Notes: generated by a model not told the origin, from the sequence alone. A stretch of 64,000 nucleotides of DNA from Micavibrio sp. UBA6929 (GCA_002448815.1 DKAJ01000007.1:42892-106891), one strand, 5' to 3'. Positions 34,784 through 44,947 are shown, counted from the first letter of the stretch. Made by a program: numbers and translations.

Positions 34784-35955
34784 GCGCACTGCCCCCCGAT
34801 ATCGCCAGCGGCTTTTTAAGTGATCCTGCCGATTTATCCAAACTCAGCCTTATTGACGCCGAAAAAGTGAGCGCGCTTGTTGCGCAGCTGAACGCGCAAA
34901 CCAAACAAACCCAGTCAGGGCGCAAACGCATTGTTGTTATTGGTACGGGCGGCACACTGTCGATGAAGGAAGAAAACGGCATTCGTACGCCCGATTTAAA
35001 CTTCACCGAAATTTTTGATCTGATCGACCCCAGCTTACAAAAGCGCTTTGCCATTTATGGTCTGGATGCCTTTAAGATTGATAGCGCGCAAATGGATTAC
35101 CGCCATGTGCAGGATCTGGCGATCAGCATGTATCATATCTGGACATCTGCGCAGGTCGATATTGCAGGATTTTTGGTTTTGCACGGCACAGATACACTGG
35201 CCTATAGCGGCGCATCCATGTCCCTGATCATGGGACAAGGTCTGCCCTTTTCCATTGCCTATACAGCCGCACAGCAACCTATCCAAGCGCCCATCAATGA
35301 TGCACGGCGTAATATTCGCAATGCGATTTATACACTGGAATCCTTGCATGACAGCGACATGGCCGAGGTTGTCAGCGTCATGGGCAGTAAGGCATATCTC
35401 AGCAGCTCTGCCATCAAAATCCACGACCTCAGCAGCGATGCGCTCAGCGCGCCACTGCACCCGCCTATTACGGATTTTACGATGCTGGACTATCCTGTGA
35501 AACTGGCGCCCTTTCTTAACCCGCGCCGCCGTAATGTGCCGTTTTCACCGACTATCTGGCAAGGCGCTCATGGCCATACATTGATTGTACGATCGCGCCT
35601 TGGACTGCCACCTGCGATGATCGCAAGACAGGTCGAAGACCCCATTATCCGTGCGATTATTCTTTATTCTTATGGGGCTGGCACGGTTTATAACGGCATT
35701 ATTGATGCGGTGATGGACGGGGCACAGTCCAAAGGTTTGCCTGTTTTTATCGTCAGTCCAGTCAACACGCACTACAAGGTTGTGTACCAATCGGCCAAGG
35801 ATTTGATCGCACGCGGGGCGACGCCGCTTTATATGACGCTGCCTGCTGCGCTCGCCAAGATGGAGATTGCTCTTCGTCTGCATACAGATGATTGCACCGC
35901 CATTGCCCGCTTTATGAGTACAAACTATGTTGGCGAGGTTCCGCCTCATGCCTAA
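34780..35955 (+). CDS. ansA: L-asparaginase family amidohydrolase
   Basis: The 391-residue protein carries the asparaginase active-site segments: VVIGTGGTLSMKEE (nucleophile Thr) and GFLVLHGTDTLAYSGAS (second Thr-Asp). It hydrolyses asparagine to aspartate and ammonia, or a related amide; specificity cannot be read from sequence. A 45-residue N-terminal extension precedes the core, which starts near RKRIVVIG. No signal peptide, so cytoplasmic (type I). It overlaps pyrF by 4 and trpF by 8 bases. Confidence 0.9.
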   Translation: MSALPPDIASGFLSDPADLSKLSLIDAEKVSALVAQLNAQTKQTQSGRKRIVVIGTGGTLSMKEENGIRTPDLNFTEIFDLIDPSLQKRFAIYGLDAFKIDSAQMDYRHVQDLAISMYHIWTSAQVDIAGFLVLHGTDTLAYSGASMSLIMGQGLPFSIAYTAAQQPIQAPINDARRNIRNAIYTLESLHDSDMAEVVSVMGSKAYLSSSAIKIHDLSSDALSAPLHPPITDFTMLDYPVKLAPFLNPRRRNVPFSPTIWQGAHGHTLIVRSRLGLPPAMIARQVEDPIIRAIILYSYGAGTVYNGIIDAVMDGAQSKGLPVFIVSPVNTHYKVVYQSAKDLIARGATPLYMTLPAALAKMEIALRLHTDDCTAIARFMSTNYVGEVPPHA

Positions 35956-36595
35956 ACCTGCCAAAATCAAAATTTGCGGGATCAAAGATGTCCCTGCGCT
36001 CAACGCCGCGGTGCATGCTGGCGCGCATTATGTTGGCTTTGTGTTCTTTGAGAAATCACCGCGCTATATCGCCCCGCCACAGGCCGCACATCTGGTGCGT
36101 CAATTGCCCAGCACCGTCAAGGCCGTTGGTTTATTCGTTGATCCGACCGATGCATATCTAGAGGCAGCACTTGGCGCGACGACACTGGACGTTATTCAAC
36201 TGCACGGGCATGAAACGCCCGAGCGCGTTGCCGAGATTAAGGCCACATGGCACATGCCTGTGATCAAAGCCCTGCCGATCAGCACACCAGATGATCTGCA
36301 ACAAGTCAGCGCCTATGAGAACATCGCCGATTGGATTTTATTCGATGCAAAACCGCCCAAGAACGCAGAAGTCCCCGGCGGCGCAGGCGTGATCTTTGAC
36401 TGGAGCATCTTGAAAGATAAAAAATTTAAAAAACCGTGGATGCTCTCTGGCGGATTGGATAAGGATAATGTACAAGAGGCCTTATCCCTTTTGTCGCCAG
36501 ATGGTGTAGATGTATCGTCGGGCGTTGAAAGTTCGCGCGGCATGAAAGATCCGCAAAAAATTGAATCCTTTATCAAAGCAGCGAAGAAGAGCTAA
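35948..36595 (+). CDS. trpF: phosphoribosylanthranilate isomerase
   Basis: The 215-residue enzyme performs the third step of tryptophan synthesis from anthranilate. KIKICGIKD carries the catalytic Cys, VGFVFFEKSPRYI is typical, and FDAKPPKNAEVPGGAG contains the catalytic Asp. I chose ATG 35948 because MPKPAKIKICG is the normal start; it overlaps the asparaginase stop by 8 bases. trpB follows after 6 bases. Confidence 0.96.
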   Translation: MPKPAKIKICGIKDVPALNAAVHAGAHYVGFVFFEKSPRYIAPPQAAHLVRQLPSTVKAVGLFVDPTDAYLEAALGATTLDVIQLHGHETPERVAEIKATWHMPVIKALPISTPDDLQQVSAYENIADWILFDAKPPKNAEVPGGAGVIFDWSILKDKKFKKPWMLSGGLDKDNVQEALSLLSPDGVDVSSGVESSRGMKDPQKIESFIKAAKKS

Positions 36596-36601
36596 GGACG
36601 T

Positions 36602-37819
36602 ATGCAAAAAAATTCTTATAAAAACATGCCTGATGAAAATGGACATTTTGGCCCGTATGGCGGTCGTTATGTCGCAGAAACCTTGATGCCTCTGATTTTA
36701 TCGGTCGAGGCCGCATGGAAAGAAGCCAAAAACGATCCTGCCTTTTGGGATGAATTTAACGCGCTGGCCAAAGATTATATTGGCCGCCCGTCACCCATGT
36801 ATCTGGCGCAGCGCCTAACCGATCATTTGGGCGGGGCAAAAGTCTATTTCAAACGTGAAGAGCTTAACCATACAGGCGCACATAAAATCAATCACTGCAT
36901 TGGTCAGATTTTACTTGCCAAGCGCATGGGTAAAACGCGCATCATCGCGGAAACTGGCGCTGGCCAGCACGGCGTTGCCACAGCAACAGTATGCGCCCTG
37001 TTTAACATTCCGTGTACAGTTTTCATGGGCGCAACGGATATCGAACGTCAGGCGCCTAACGTCTTTCGTATGCGTTTGCTTGGCGCGGAAGTGCGCTCGG
37101 TCACGTCGGGTGCGGGCACGCTTAAGGACGCAATGAACGAAGCGATGCGTGACTGGGTTGCGAATGTGCATGATACATATTACTTGATCGGCACAGTTGC
37201 AGGGCCGCACCCCTTCCCAGAAATGGTGCGTCAGTTCCAATCAGTTATCGGTACAGAATCGCGCGAGCAATTGCTTGAGCGTGAAGGCAAGCTCCCTGAT
37301 TTATTAGTGGCCTGCATTGGCGGCGGATCAAATGCTCTTGGTATGTTCCATCCATTTTTGGATGATGCCGACGTTGAGATTTGCGGCGTAGAGGCCGGCG
37401 GTCACGGCGTTGACACAGACAAGCACGCCGCCAGCCTGAATGGTGGGCGTCTTGGCGTCTTGCACGGGATGAGCAGCTATTTCCTTCAGGATGATGACGG
37501 ACAAATCACCGAAGCACACTCCGTTTCCGCAGGTCTGGATTATCCTGGCATCGGGCCAGAGCACGCATGGCTGTTCGATGAAAAGCGCGTGAATTATGTG
37601 TCCGTCACAGATGATGAGGCGCTTGAGGCCTTTCAAATGTGTACCAAGCTGGAAGGCATCATCCCTGCGCTTGAATCCGCGCATGCACTGGCGCATGTCA
37701 TGAAAATCGCAGGCGACATGCCAAAGGATAAGGTCATTTTGCTGAACATGAGTGGTCGCGGCGATAAAGATATTTTCACAGTTGCCAAAAAGCTTGGCAT
37801 TGATATGGGGGCGATGTAA
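36602..37819 (+). CDS. trpB: tryptophan synthase beta subunit
   Basis: The 405-residue PLP enzyme joins indole and serine. [17 protein letters not shown] contains the PLP Lys, and the phosphate loop is [14 protein letters not shown]. The start [20 protein letters not shown] is typical, with a short extension before it. It is downstream of trpF and upstream of a GyrI-like gene that separates it from trpA. Confidence 0.98.
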   Translation: MQKNSYKNMPDENGHFGPYGGRYVAETLMPLILSVEAAWKEAKNDPAFWDEFNALAKDYIGRPSPMYLAQRLTDHLGGAKVYFKREELNHTGAHKINHCIGQILLAKRMGKTRIIAETGAGQHGVATATVCALFNIPCTVFMGATDIERQAPNVFRMRLLGAEVRSVTSGAGTLKDAMNEAMRDWVANVHDTYYLIGTVAGPHPFPEMVRQFQSVIGTESREQLLEREGKLPDLLVACIGGGSNALGMFHPFLDDADVEICGVEAGGHGVDTDKHAASLNGGRLGVLHGMSSYFLQDDDGQITEAHSVSAGLDYPGIGPEHAWLFDEKRVNYVSVTDDEALEAFQMCTKLEGIIPALESAHALAHVMKIAGDMPKDKVILLNMSGRGDKDIFTVAKKLGIDMGAM

Positions 37820-37824
37820 TTCAC

Positions 37825-38328
37825 ATGAGCACACAAAACGCACAAGATTACGAAGTCAAAGCAGGCTTTGAAAAGCTGGATGGCTTTACCGTTGTAGGCC
37901 TTTCGGTGATTACCGATAACGAAAGCGGCGCCGATGCGATCAATCAAATCTGGGAAGATTTCTTTGAAAAGCAAGTCGGCCAGCAAGTCGAAGATATCCG
38001 CGAAAATGATTTTATCTACGCCGTGTATTCGGACTATGAAGGTGATCATACCAAGCCTTATCGCTTTACGCTGGGCTATAAGTTAAAGGATGCGCAGGCC
38101 GCTGTGCCTGATGGTTTGCATACTGTCGTCACAGAAACAGCCGATTACGCGATGCTGAGCGCCGCGGGCGAGCAACCCAAAGCCCTTGTCGAAGCATGGA
38201 CAGCCATTTGGCAAAGCGATCTTGATCGCCGTTTTACAACCGATTTTGAAATCTATGGCCCGCGCTTTTTCGAAGAAGGCCTCAATGAAATTTTGCTTTG
38301 CATTGGCGTAAATAATACCGAGGAATAA
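37825..38328 (+). CDS. GyrI-like/AraC effector-binding domain protein between trpB and trpA
   Basis: The 167-residue protein resembles stand-alone effector-binding (GyrI-like, SOUL/AraC C-terminal) domains: GFTVVGLSVITDN near the start, IYAVYSDYEGDHTKPYRFTLGY in the middle, then TETADYAMLSAAGEQPKALVEAWTAIWQ. Such domains bind small cationic or hydrophobic ligands and may sequester them. It begins 5 bases after trpB and ends 7 bases before trpA, so it is co-translated with them. Most genomes have trpB and trpA adjacent, so a role tied to indole or tryptophan analogues is conceivable (inference only). Confidence 0.85.
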   Translation: MSTQNAQDYEVKAGFEKLDGFTVVGLSVITDNESGADAINQIWEDFFEKQVGQQVEDIRENDFIYAVYSDYEGDHTKPYRFTLGYKLKDAQAAVPDGLHTVVTETADYAMLSAAGEQPKALVEAWTAIWQSDLDRRFTTDFEIYGPRFFEEGLNEILLCIGVNNTEE

Positions 38329-38335
38329 TCCCACC

Positions 38336-39124
38336 ATGAGCCGCATTGAAACCACATTTAAAGCCCTAAACCGCCCTGCCTTAATTAGCTTTATCACCGC
38401 GGGTGACCCAGATTACGCGCAGTCTTTATCCGCGATGAAAGCCTTGGCCGCAGGCGGCGCCGATATTATCGAACTTGGCATGCCGTTTACCGATCCGATG
38501 GCGGATGGCCCTGCCATTCAACTGGCGAGCGAACGCGCCCTCAAAGCAGGCGCAAGCATGAAAACAACCTTACAAATGGTGCGTGATTTCCGCGCAGATA
38601 ATCATGACACGCCGATTGTTCTGATGGGGTATTATAACCCTGTATTGCAATATGGGCTTGAGGCCTTTGCCAAGGATGCATCAGAAGCCGGCGCAGACGG
38701 TTTGATTATCGTTGATATCCCGCCCGAAGAAGCCGATCCACTGCTGGACGCGATTCAGCCTTATGAGCTTGACCTTATTCGCCTGATCACGCCAACCAGT
38801 GATGAAACGCGCTTGCCAAAATTGTTGAACGGGGCAAGCGGCTTTTTATACTATGTTTCCATCACAGGCGTGACTGGCACCGCGCAGGCCGATTCGCAGG
38901 CAGTAGCGGCGCATATCAACACAATCAAGCAATCAACGGATTTGCCTGTAGCAATTGGCTTTGGCATCAAAACAGCCGATGACGTGCAACGCTTTGCTGC
39001 GATTGGTGACGCCGTTGTTGTCGGATCCGCGCTGGTGCAAACCGTTGCGGATAACGCAGGCAACGACCAGATGCCAGAGATGCTGCGCGGTCAAGTTGAT
39101 GCACTGTCAAAGGCCTTGGCATAA
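38336..39124 (+). CDS. trpA: tryptophan synthase alpha subunit
   Basis: The 262-residue TIM-barrel protein cleaves indole-glycerol phosphate to indole. SFITAGDPDYAQSL and IIELGMPFTDPMADGPAIQLASERAL contain the catalytic Glu and Asp. LIVVDIPPEEAD-type and YYVSITGVTGT segments follow as usual. It works in a complex with TrpB, encoded two genes upstream. Confidence 0.98.
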   Translation: MSRIETTFKALNRPALISFITAGDPDYAQSLSAMKALAAGGADIIELGMPFTDPMADGPAIQLASERALKAGASMKTTLQMVRDFRADNHDTPIVLMGYYNPVLQYGLEAFAKDASEAGADGLIIVDIPPEEADPLLDAIQPYELDLIRLITPTSDETRLPKLLNGASGFLYYVSITGVTGTAQADSQAVAAHINTIKQSTDLPVAIGFGIKTADDVQRFAAIGDAVVVGSALVQTVADNAGNDQMPEMLRGQVDALSKALA

Positions 39125-39134
39125 TCCTTATGCC

Positions 39135-39163
39135 TTGACATTTTTGCCTTAAACGGTGATAGT
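39135..39163 (+). promoter_or_regulatory. sigma-70 promoter of accD-folC
   Basis: TTGACA (39135-39140), a 17-base spacer and GATAGT (39158-39163) lie 38 bases before accD, within the trpA-accD gap. Confidence 0.6.
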
Positions 39164-39200
39164 GCGCCCTTGCGTATAAACAGAAAAAAGAAGTCTTTGA

Positions 39201-40091
39201 ATGAACTGGTTAACAAACATTATCCGTCCGCGTATCCAATCACTTGTCGAGCCTAAAGAGGTTCCTGATAATCTGTGGCAGAAATGTGATGCGTGCGAAG
39301 GCATGCTGTTCCACCGTGATTTGAAAAACAACGCGAACGTTTGTTATCACTGCGGTCATCACCTGCGCATTACGGTGAAAGAACGCCTTGCGCTGTTGTT
39401 TGATGGCGGCCAGTACGAAAAAATGGACATCCCTGATGTGCCATTTGACCCTCTTAAATTCAAAGACCGCAAGAAATACAGCGACCGTCTCAAAGACACG
39501 CGCAGCAAAACAGGCCTGAAAGATGCGATGACAATCGCCAAAGGTACAATCAAAGGCCAGCCTGCAGTGATTGCGGCATTTAACTTTAGCTTTATGGGCG
39601 GATCCATGGGCGCAGCCGTCGGCGAAAGCATCGTCAAGGCCGCAGAAGAAGCCATCAAAACGCGTTCAGCCCTGATTATCATCCCCGCATCTGGCGGCGC
39701 GCGCATGCAGGAAAGTGTGATTTCCCTGATGCAAATGCCGCGCACAATTATTGCGGTTGAAATGGTGAAAGAAAACCACCTTCCTTATATTGTGTTGCTG
39801 ACCGATCCAACGACTGGCGGCGTGAGTGCCTCTTTCGCGATGGTTGGTGACATCCATATCGCCGAGCCTGGCGCGACCATTGGTTTTGCAGGGCGCCGCG
39901 TGATCCAAGAAACAGTCCGCGAAGAGTTGCCTGATGACTTCCAAACGGCAGAATATTTGCTGGAGCACGGCATGGTTGACCGCGTTGTTCCACGCCAAAA
40001 ATTGCATGATGAAATCGGCACAATCCTTGATTTGTTGATGAATAAGAAACGCACGCCTTCTGCCCCAAAATCTGAGCAAGAGGCTGCCTAA
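39201..40091 (+). CDS. accD: acetyl-CoA carboxylase carboxyltransferase beta subunit
   Basis: The 296-residue subunit transfers the carboxyl group to acetyl-CoA with AccA. An N-terminal four-Cys zinc ribbon is visible (CDACEGMLFH and VCYHCGHHL). The crotonase-like core has IIIPASGGARMQESVISLMQMPR, TDPTTGGVSASFAMVGD and GFAGRRVIQET. It is followed after 20 bases by folC, the usual pair. Confidence 0.97.
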   Translation: MNWLTNIIRPRIQSLVEPKEVPDNLWQKCDACEGMLFHRDLKNNANVCYHCGHHLRITVKERLALLFDGGQYEKMDIPDVPFDPLKFKDRKKYSDRLKDTRSKTGLKDAMTIAKGTIKGQPAVIAAFNFSFMGGSMGAAVGESIVKAAEEAIKTRSALIIIPASGGARMQESVISLMQMPRTIIAVEMVKENHLPYIVLLTDPTTGGVSASFAMVGDIHIAEPGATIGFAGRRVIQETVREELPDDFQTAEYLLEHGMVDRVVPRQKLHDEIGTILDLLMNKKRTPSAPKSEQEAA

Positions 40092-40111
40092 CCCCCTTTG
40101 GACAGGCCTAT

Positions 40112-41437
40112 ATGTATCGCAGTGACCTTCAGCACGATAATCCGGAACTGGCGGAAAAGCTGAAGGAGCTTTATGCGCTTAATCGCGGGGCGAAGATGGA
40201 GCTTTCCTTTCGTCCGAATTACCTGAACCTATTACAGGCCCTTGATAATCCGCATTTAAATTTACCGCCCACCATCCATGTGGCAGGCACGAATGGCAAG
40301 GGATCAACCATTGCCATTTTGCGCGCTATCCTTGAGGCCGCAGGCTACCGCGTTCATGTTTATACCTCGCCGCATTTAGTGCGTTTTAACGAACGCATCG
40401 TCCTTGCGGGGCAGCAGATTTCGGATGACATGCTGGAAAGCCTGATCGATGAGGTCATGAGCCTGAATAACGGCGCGGATCTTAGCTTTTTTGAAATCAC
40501 GACAGCCATAGCCTTTGCGGCCTTTTCCCGCGTTCCCGCCGATATTGTGCTGCTGGAAACTGGGCTGGGCGGGCGCCTTGATTGCACCAATGTAATCGAG
40601 GAAAAATTGTTGAGCATTATCACGCCGATTGGCTTGGATCATCAGGAATTTTTGGGCGATACACTGCCCGAGATTGCTGGCGAAAAAGCTGGCATCATGA
40701 AACCCAATGTTCCGTGCGTTGTCGCCCACCAGCACAGCGAAGACATCGCTCAGGTCTTTAAAGAGCGCGGACAAAGCGTTAACTGCCCCGTTTATTATAT
40801 TGGCGATGCGTGGCCTTTTGAGAACCAATTTCGTTTTTCATTCAAAGGCAAGGCTACGGGTTTATTTCCGCGGCCAAACCTAAACGGCATTCACCAAATT
40901 CAAAATGCGGCAACCGCGCTAGCCGCGCTGAAGGTTTTAGATGATATTTTACTCAAAACCATTACCGATGATGTTATTGCATCGGGCATGGCGCAAGTTT
41001 ACTGGCCTGCGCGCCTGCAAAACATTACGCAGGCCTGCCCATTAAACGCACAGCAATGGGATGTCTTTTTAGATGGCGGCCACAATGCCGACGCCGCCGA
41101 CAGCCTGTGCCAACAAATTCATATGTGGCACCATAATGCACCCAAACCTTTGCACATTATTTGCACAATGATGCGCCACAAAGACCTGCATGGTTTTTTA
41201 GATCCGCTCATCCCCCATGCCAGCAGCATTACTGCCATTCCCCTGCCGGATGAACCGGATTCATTTTCGCCAGAAGAAATGCAAGCCTTCCTTCCTGATG
41301 TCACCTTGCAGACAGCAGAAAGCTTTAGCGCCGCCCTGAAACAAATTACACAGAGCCATGATTATGGACGTATATTAATTTGCGGGTCTTTGTATTTGGC
41401 GGGTCATGTCTTGCAAATAACAGGGCTTCAGGCATAA
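40112..41437 (+). CDS. folC: bifunctional folylpolyglutamate synthase/dihydrofolate synthase
   Basis: The 441-residue Mur-ligase-like enzyme adds glutamate to folates. Its ATP loop is VAGTNGKGSTIAIL. YTSPHLVRFNERIVLAG and LLETGLGGRLDCTNV are family signatures, as is FLDGGHNADAAD in the C-terminal domain. The length is normal. It is followed 10 bases later by the ChvI-like regulator. Confidence 0.95.
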   Translation: MYRSDLQHDNPELAEKLKELYALNRGAKMELSFRPNYLNLLQALDNPHLNLPPTIHVAGTNGKGSTIAILRAILEAAGYRVHVYTSPHLVRFNERIVLAGQQISDDMLESLIDEVMSLNNGADLSFFEITTAIAFAAFSRVPADIVLLETGLGGRLDCTNVIEEKLLSIITPIGLDHQEFLGDTLPEIAGEKAGIMKPNVPCVVAHQHSEDIAQVFKERGQSVNCPVYYIGDAWPFENQFRFSFKGKATGLFPRPNLNGIHQIQNAATALAALKVLDDILLKTITDDVIASGMAQVYWPARLQNITQACPLNAQQWDVFLDGGHNADAADSLCQQIHMWHHNAPKPLHIICTMMRHKDLHGFLDPLIPHASSITAIPLPDEPDSFSPEEMQAFLPDVTLQTAESFSAALKQITQSHDYGRILICGSLYLAGHVLQITGLQA

Positions 41438-41447
41438 TCAAGGGACG

Positions 41448-42167
41448 ATGAGCCCTGCACAAACAACCCCGCATATTATTTTGGTTGATGATGATAAGAA
41501 TATCGTCACATCCGTTAAGATCGCCTTGGAAAGCGAAGGGTGGCGCGTCAGCAGCTTTCACGACGGCGAAGAAGGCCTTGCAGGCATTTTAGACAACACC
41601 CCTGACTTGGTTGTTTTGGACATTAAGATGCCGCGCATGGATGGCATTGAGGTTTTACAAAAACTACGCGAGCAATCACAGGTGCCTGTGATTTTTCTAA
41701 CCTCTAAAGATGATGAAGTGGATGAGATTGTTGGCCTTAAAATGGGCGCCGATGATTACATCACCAAACCCTTTTCACAGCGCTTATTAATCACGCGCAT
41801 TCAAACACTTCTAAGGCGCGAGCAACAGCGTTCTCCCGACAGTACAGAAGCCGATCAAATTTTAACATATGGCGATTTAATGTTGGATCGTAACAGGTAT
41901 CTCTGTGCTTGGGCGGGGCAGCTGCTTGATTTGACGGTGACTGAATTTTTGCTTTTACTGGCGCTGGCGTCGCGCCCTGGGCACGTCAAAAACCGCGAGC
42001 AACTGATTGACGCAGCCTATGGCAACCAAATCTACGTGGATGAACGCACAATTGATTCCCATATCAAGCGCATCCGCAAGAAGTTTAAAAAGATTGATGA
42101 TGACTTTGACAACATAGAAACGCTTTATGGCATTGGATACAAATACAAAGAAGCCTCACCGGCATAA
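41448..42167 (+). CDS. ChvI-like OmpR-family response regulator
   Basis: The 239-residue protein has a receiver domain (IILVDDDKNIVTSVKIAL; phospho-acceptor Asp in VVLDIKMPRMDG; Lys in DDYITKPF). The winged-helix output domain has LDLTVTEFLLLLALASRPGHVKNREQLIDA and DERTIDSHIKRIRKKF. It resembles ChvI, which in rhizobia and Caulobacter controls envelope and acid responses. It is followed at once by its kinase gene. Usual neighbours of chvI-chvG (hprK, pckA) are missing here. Confidence 0.93.
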   Translation: MSPAQTTPHIILVDDDKNIVTSVKIALESEGWRVSSFHDGEEGLAGILDNTPDLVVLDIKMPRMDGIEVLQKLREQSQVPVIFLTSKDDEVDEIVGLKMGADDYITKPFSQRLLITRIQTLLRREQQRSPDSTEADQILTYGDLMLDRNRYLCAWAGQLLDLTVTEFLLLLALASRPGHVKNREQLIDAAYGNQIYVDERTIDSHIKRIRKKFKKIDDDFDNIETLYGIGYKYKEASPA

Positions 42168-43734
42168 ACGATCAAGTTTTGAACATTTGATGGATGTGTA
42201 TTGGGGCGGTAGTGAACGCCGCATTACAGGCCTGACCTTACGCATTATGGGGATCAATACCTTATGTATTGCTATTCTTATGCTGGGGGCATTGAATTTC
42301 GGTCAGTATGAAACCAATATTATCGCCAGCAAATTAAAGGCCTTTCAAACGCAGGCTACCCTGATCGCAGATAGCCTTGGAGCATTAGACTTTGAAGCCG
42401 TCGATCATTCCGCCCTGCAAAATAACTTAACCCGCATTCAAAGCACCACACATTACGAAATTATTGTCACGCGTCCAGATCATTCTATTCTTTCACAAAC
42501 CCGCGCAACGGATGCCTTACTGCAAGCCCTAAGCGAAGATACGCCAAACACAAAAATCTTAACCTTGAAGGATTTTTTTGGCGCGTTAACGGGGCTGCTA
42601 CCCAATCGTGATGTCATTCCGTCATTCCCCCTGACTGATCAGGGCCTGCCCGATTTACAAACTGCGCTTAGCGCCAGTGACCGCCTGCAGGTCTGGCGCC
42701 AGCCCGACGGTCAACTCTTGCTGGCGGCGATGGTTCCTGTGTATGCGCAAGATACGCCAAAAGCTCAGCTTTACATCCTTAGATCAGGGCAGGATATCGT
42801 GAAGGATATCCGCTATTTTTGGCAGCAAATCTTTTACCTGTTTTTGCTGACCTTGCTTGCGACTGTTGTGATTTCGATTTACTTGTCTGGATTGATTGCC
42901 CGTCCTTTGCGTCAGCTCTCGCGCACGGCGGAACAAATCCGCCGCAAGAAAACGCGCGCGATTGAAATACCAGACCTAAGTAACCGTCACGATGAAATTG
43001 GCGAGCTATCACTGGTGATGCGCGATATGACCGAAAGCCTTTGGACGCGGCTGGATTCAATCGAACAGTTTGCCGCAGATGTCGCGCATGAACTGAAAAA
43101 TCCTTTGACCTCACTTAAAAGCGCCATCGAAACCCTGAAAATCGTCAAAAAGAAATCTGACCAGAAACAGCTTTTGGATATCCTGCAACAAGATGTTGAG
43201 CGTATGGATCGCCTGATCAGTGATATTTCACTGGCGTCACGCCTTGATGCCGAGCTATCGCGCGAGAAGTATGCCCCCATTGATGTGGCGATACTGTTGA
43301 AAAAAATCATTCATCGTTATCAAACACATTTTAGTGATACGCATAATATTCAGCTTTATTTACCTGATCATGACCAATCGCTATTGGTGGAAACCTCAGA
43401 AGGACGCATCACGCAGGTTTTTGATAACTTACTGGACAATGCCTTATCGTTCTCGCCAAAAGGTGGGCACGTTTCTGTTACGGCCCTGCAAAAGCAAAAT
43501 ACCATTACCGTGATGGTTGATGATGATGGTCCGGGCATTCCGATGGCGAAACTCGACACAATTTTTGATCGCTTTTATTCAGAGCGCCGCGGCAATGGGC
43601 AGTTTGGCCAACATTCAGGATTAGGCCTTGCGATTTGCAAGCAAATTGTAGGCGCCGTTGGCGGGACGATCCATGCCGAGAACAAGCCTTCAGGCGGTGC
43701 GCGCTTTATCGTTACCTTTATGGCCGCCACTTAA
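42127..43734 (+). CDS. ChvG-like sensor histidine kinase
   Basis: The membrane kinase has two spans (near ITGLTLRIMGINTLCIAILMLG and LFLLTLLATVVISIYLSG) bracketing a periplasmic sensor of about 170 residues. After these come HAMP (ARPLRQLSRTAEQIRRKK), HisKA with the phospho-His in FAADVAHELKNPLTSLKS, and HATPase motifs (NLLDNALSFSPKGG, DDDGPGIPMAKLDTIFDRFYS). ATG 42127 overlaps the regulator by 41 bases. ATG 42190 (MDVYWGGSERR) is equally possible, and neither has a clear ribosome site. Confidence 0.92.
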   Translation: MALDTNTKKPHRHKRSSFEHLMDVYWGGSERRITGLTLRIMGINTLCIAILMLGALNFGQYETNIIASKLKAFQTQATLIADSLGALDFEAVDHSALQNNLTRIQSTTHYEIIVTRPDHSILSQTRATDALLQALSEDTPNTKILTLKDFFGALTGLLPNRDVIPSFPLTDQGLPDLQTALSASDRLQVWRQPDGQLLLAAMVPVYAQDTPKAQLYILRSGQDIVKDIRYFWQQIFYLFLLTLLATVVISIYLSGLIARPLRQLSRTAEQIRRKKTRAIEIPDLSNRHDEIGELSLVMRDMTESLWTRLDSIEQFAADVAHELKNPLTSLKSAIETLKIVKKKSDQKQLLDILQQDVERMDRLISDISLASRLDAELSREKYAPIDVAILLKKIIHRYQTHFSDTHNIQLYLPDHDQSLLVETSEGRITQVFDNLLDNALSFSPKGGHVSVTALQKQNTITVMVDDDGPGIPMAKLDTIFDRFYSERRGNGQFGQHSGLGLAICKQIVGAVGGTIHAENKPSGGARFIVTFMAAT

Positions 43735-43756
43735 CCTGCCTTGAGTGAAAGAAGCC

Positions 43757-44947
43757 CTAAAGCTTGGATAAGAATTGCTGCCAAAAGGCTTCGCGTTTAG
43801 GTTTTAAAACCTCTGCGGTATAGTCCTTAGCGCGCAAGAAGTTGTTCTCAGCTTGCTCCGCTTGCCATGACCAATCCGACCATATGCCTTTGAGCTGATA
43901 ATAGAGTTGATCCGCGCTGCCTTTCTTATGAATGCAGTAAGGGTCCAGCAGTTCATCCGCGCCGCCAGCATTGGAAATCAAACACGGCAAGCCGCGGCTC
44001 ATCGCTTCGATCACGGCGCGCGGCAGACCTTCGTGGCGGCTGGGCTGAATATACAGATCTAAGCCATCAAGCCATGTCATCACCTGATCCCCGCCAGGCA
44101 AAGTGCCATCAAAATGGATATGCTCCTCTAGCCCTTGTTGTTTCATCGCCTCGTGCCAGCGCTGCGGATCGCCTGATCCCAAGACATGCAAATCGAATTT
44201 ATATCCTTCGGCCTTCAGGCGTCCAAGCACGTTAATCGCGATATCTAATCCCTTCAGGGCGTTACCGTAATTACCAATCAATCCAATTTTCAGGGCAGAA
44301 GGCTTCGTGTTGATCCGCGTAAGGCGCTGCGTTAGCACTGCTTCTTCTGGCGCAGTAATTTCAACGTTCGAGGCAAACTCAATGCGCCCGTTGGCGGGGT
44401 AGCGTTTTTGCAAAAAACGCTGCGTGACATAGATCACCTGATCTGCGCGGGCGACCATGTGGCGCGCCCGTAAATATTTAATGGGCGCATATAAATGCCC
44501 AATGATCGACCCATGGAACCATGTATGATCAAATGCGCAGCCTGACATTTCAACCGCGTAGGGTTTCTTTTGCGCGCGCGCCGCCTTGGCCGCCATCATG
44601 CCAAATTCAACAGGGCCGCGAATAATCACGCCGTCGACTTCGCTGACCTGACGGTAAATTTCTTTATATAGACGCCGCCCTTGTAAAAGACGTTTGAGAG
44701 GCGCGTTAATATTCGGCAACAAGATATGCGTCACGTTGGGGCCACTAGAACAATCCAGCATACTCACGTCACTATCGCATGCGCCTTTATCACGGCCGAT
44801 AATTTTGACTTGATCGAAATGCGGCAAAAAGCGCTCGACCCATAATTTATAAGGAAACGCACCAAAGGCATAAATTTCCTGATTGGAATGCCTGCAATAA
44901 TACGTGTCATGGCAAAAAATTACTGTTTTTTGGGAGGTTTTTTTCAT
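43757..44947 (-). CDS. family 4 glycosyltransferase
   Basis: The 396-residue GT-B protein has an N-terminal domain with few strong motifs and a C-terminal nucleotide-sugar domain. That domain has KIGLIGNYGNALKGLDIAI and the typical E-x7-E region in PSRHEGLPRAVIEAMSRGLPCLISNAGGADELL. It transfers a sugar to a surface polysaccharide or lipid; donor and acceptor are unknown. It is convergent with the histidine kinase. Upstream lies an AT-rich gap (44948-45060) shared with the divergent sulfotransferase gene, so the two may be involved in the same surface modification. Confidence 0.9.
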   Translation of the reverse strand: MKKTSQKTVIFCHDTYYCRHSNQEIYAFGAFPYKLWVERFLPHFDQVKIIGRDKGACDSDVSMLDCSSGPNVTHILLPNINAPLKRLLQGRRLYKEIYRQVSEVDGVIIRGPVEFGMMAAKAARAQKKPYAVEMSGCAFDHTWFHGSIIGHLYAPIKYLRARHMVARADQVIYVTQRFLQKRYPANGRIEFASNVEITAPEEAVLTQRLTRINTKPSALKIGLIGNYGNALKGLDIAINVLGRLKAEGYKFDLHVLGSGDPQRWHEAMKQQGLEEHIHFDGTLPGGDQVMTWLDGLDLYIQPSRHEGLPRAVIEAMSRGLPCLISNAGGADELLDPYCIHKKGSADQLYYQLKGIWSDWSWQAEQAENNFLRAKDYTAEVLKPKREAFWQQFLSKL

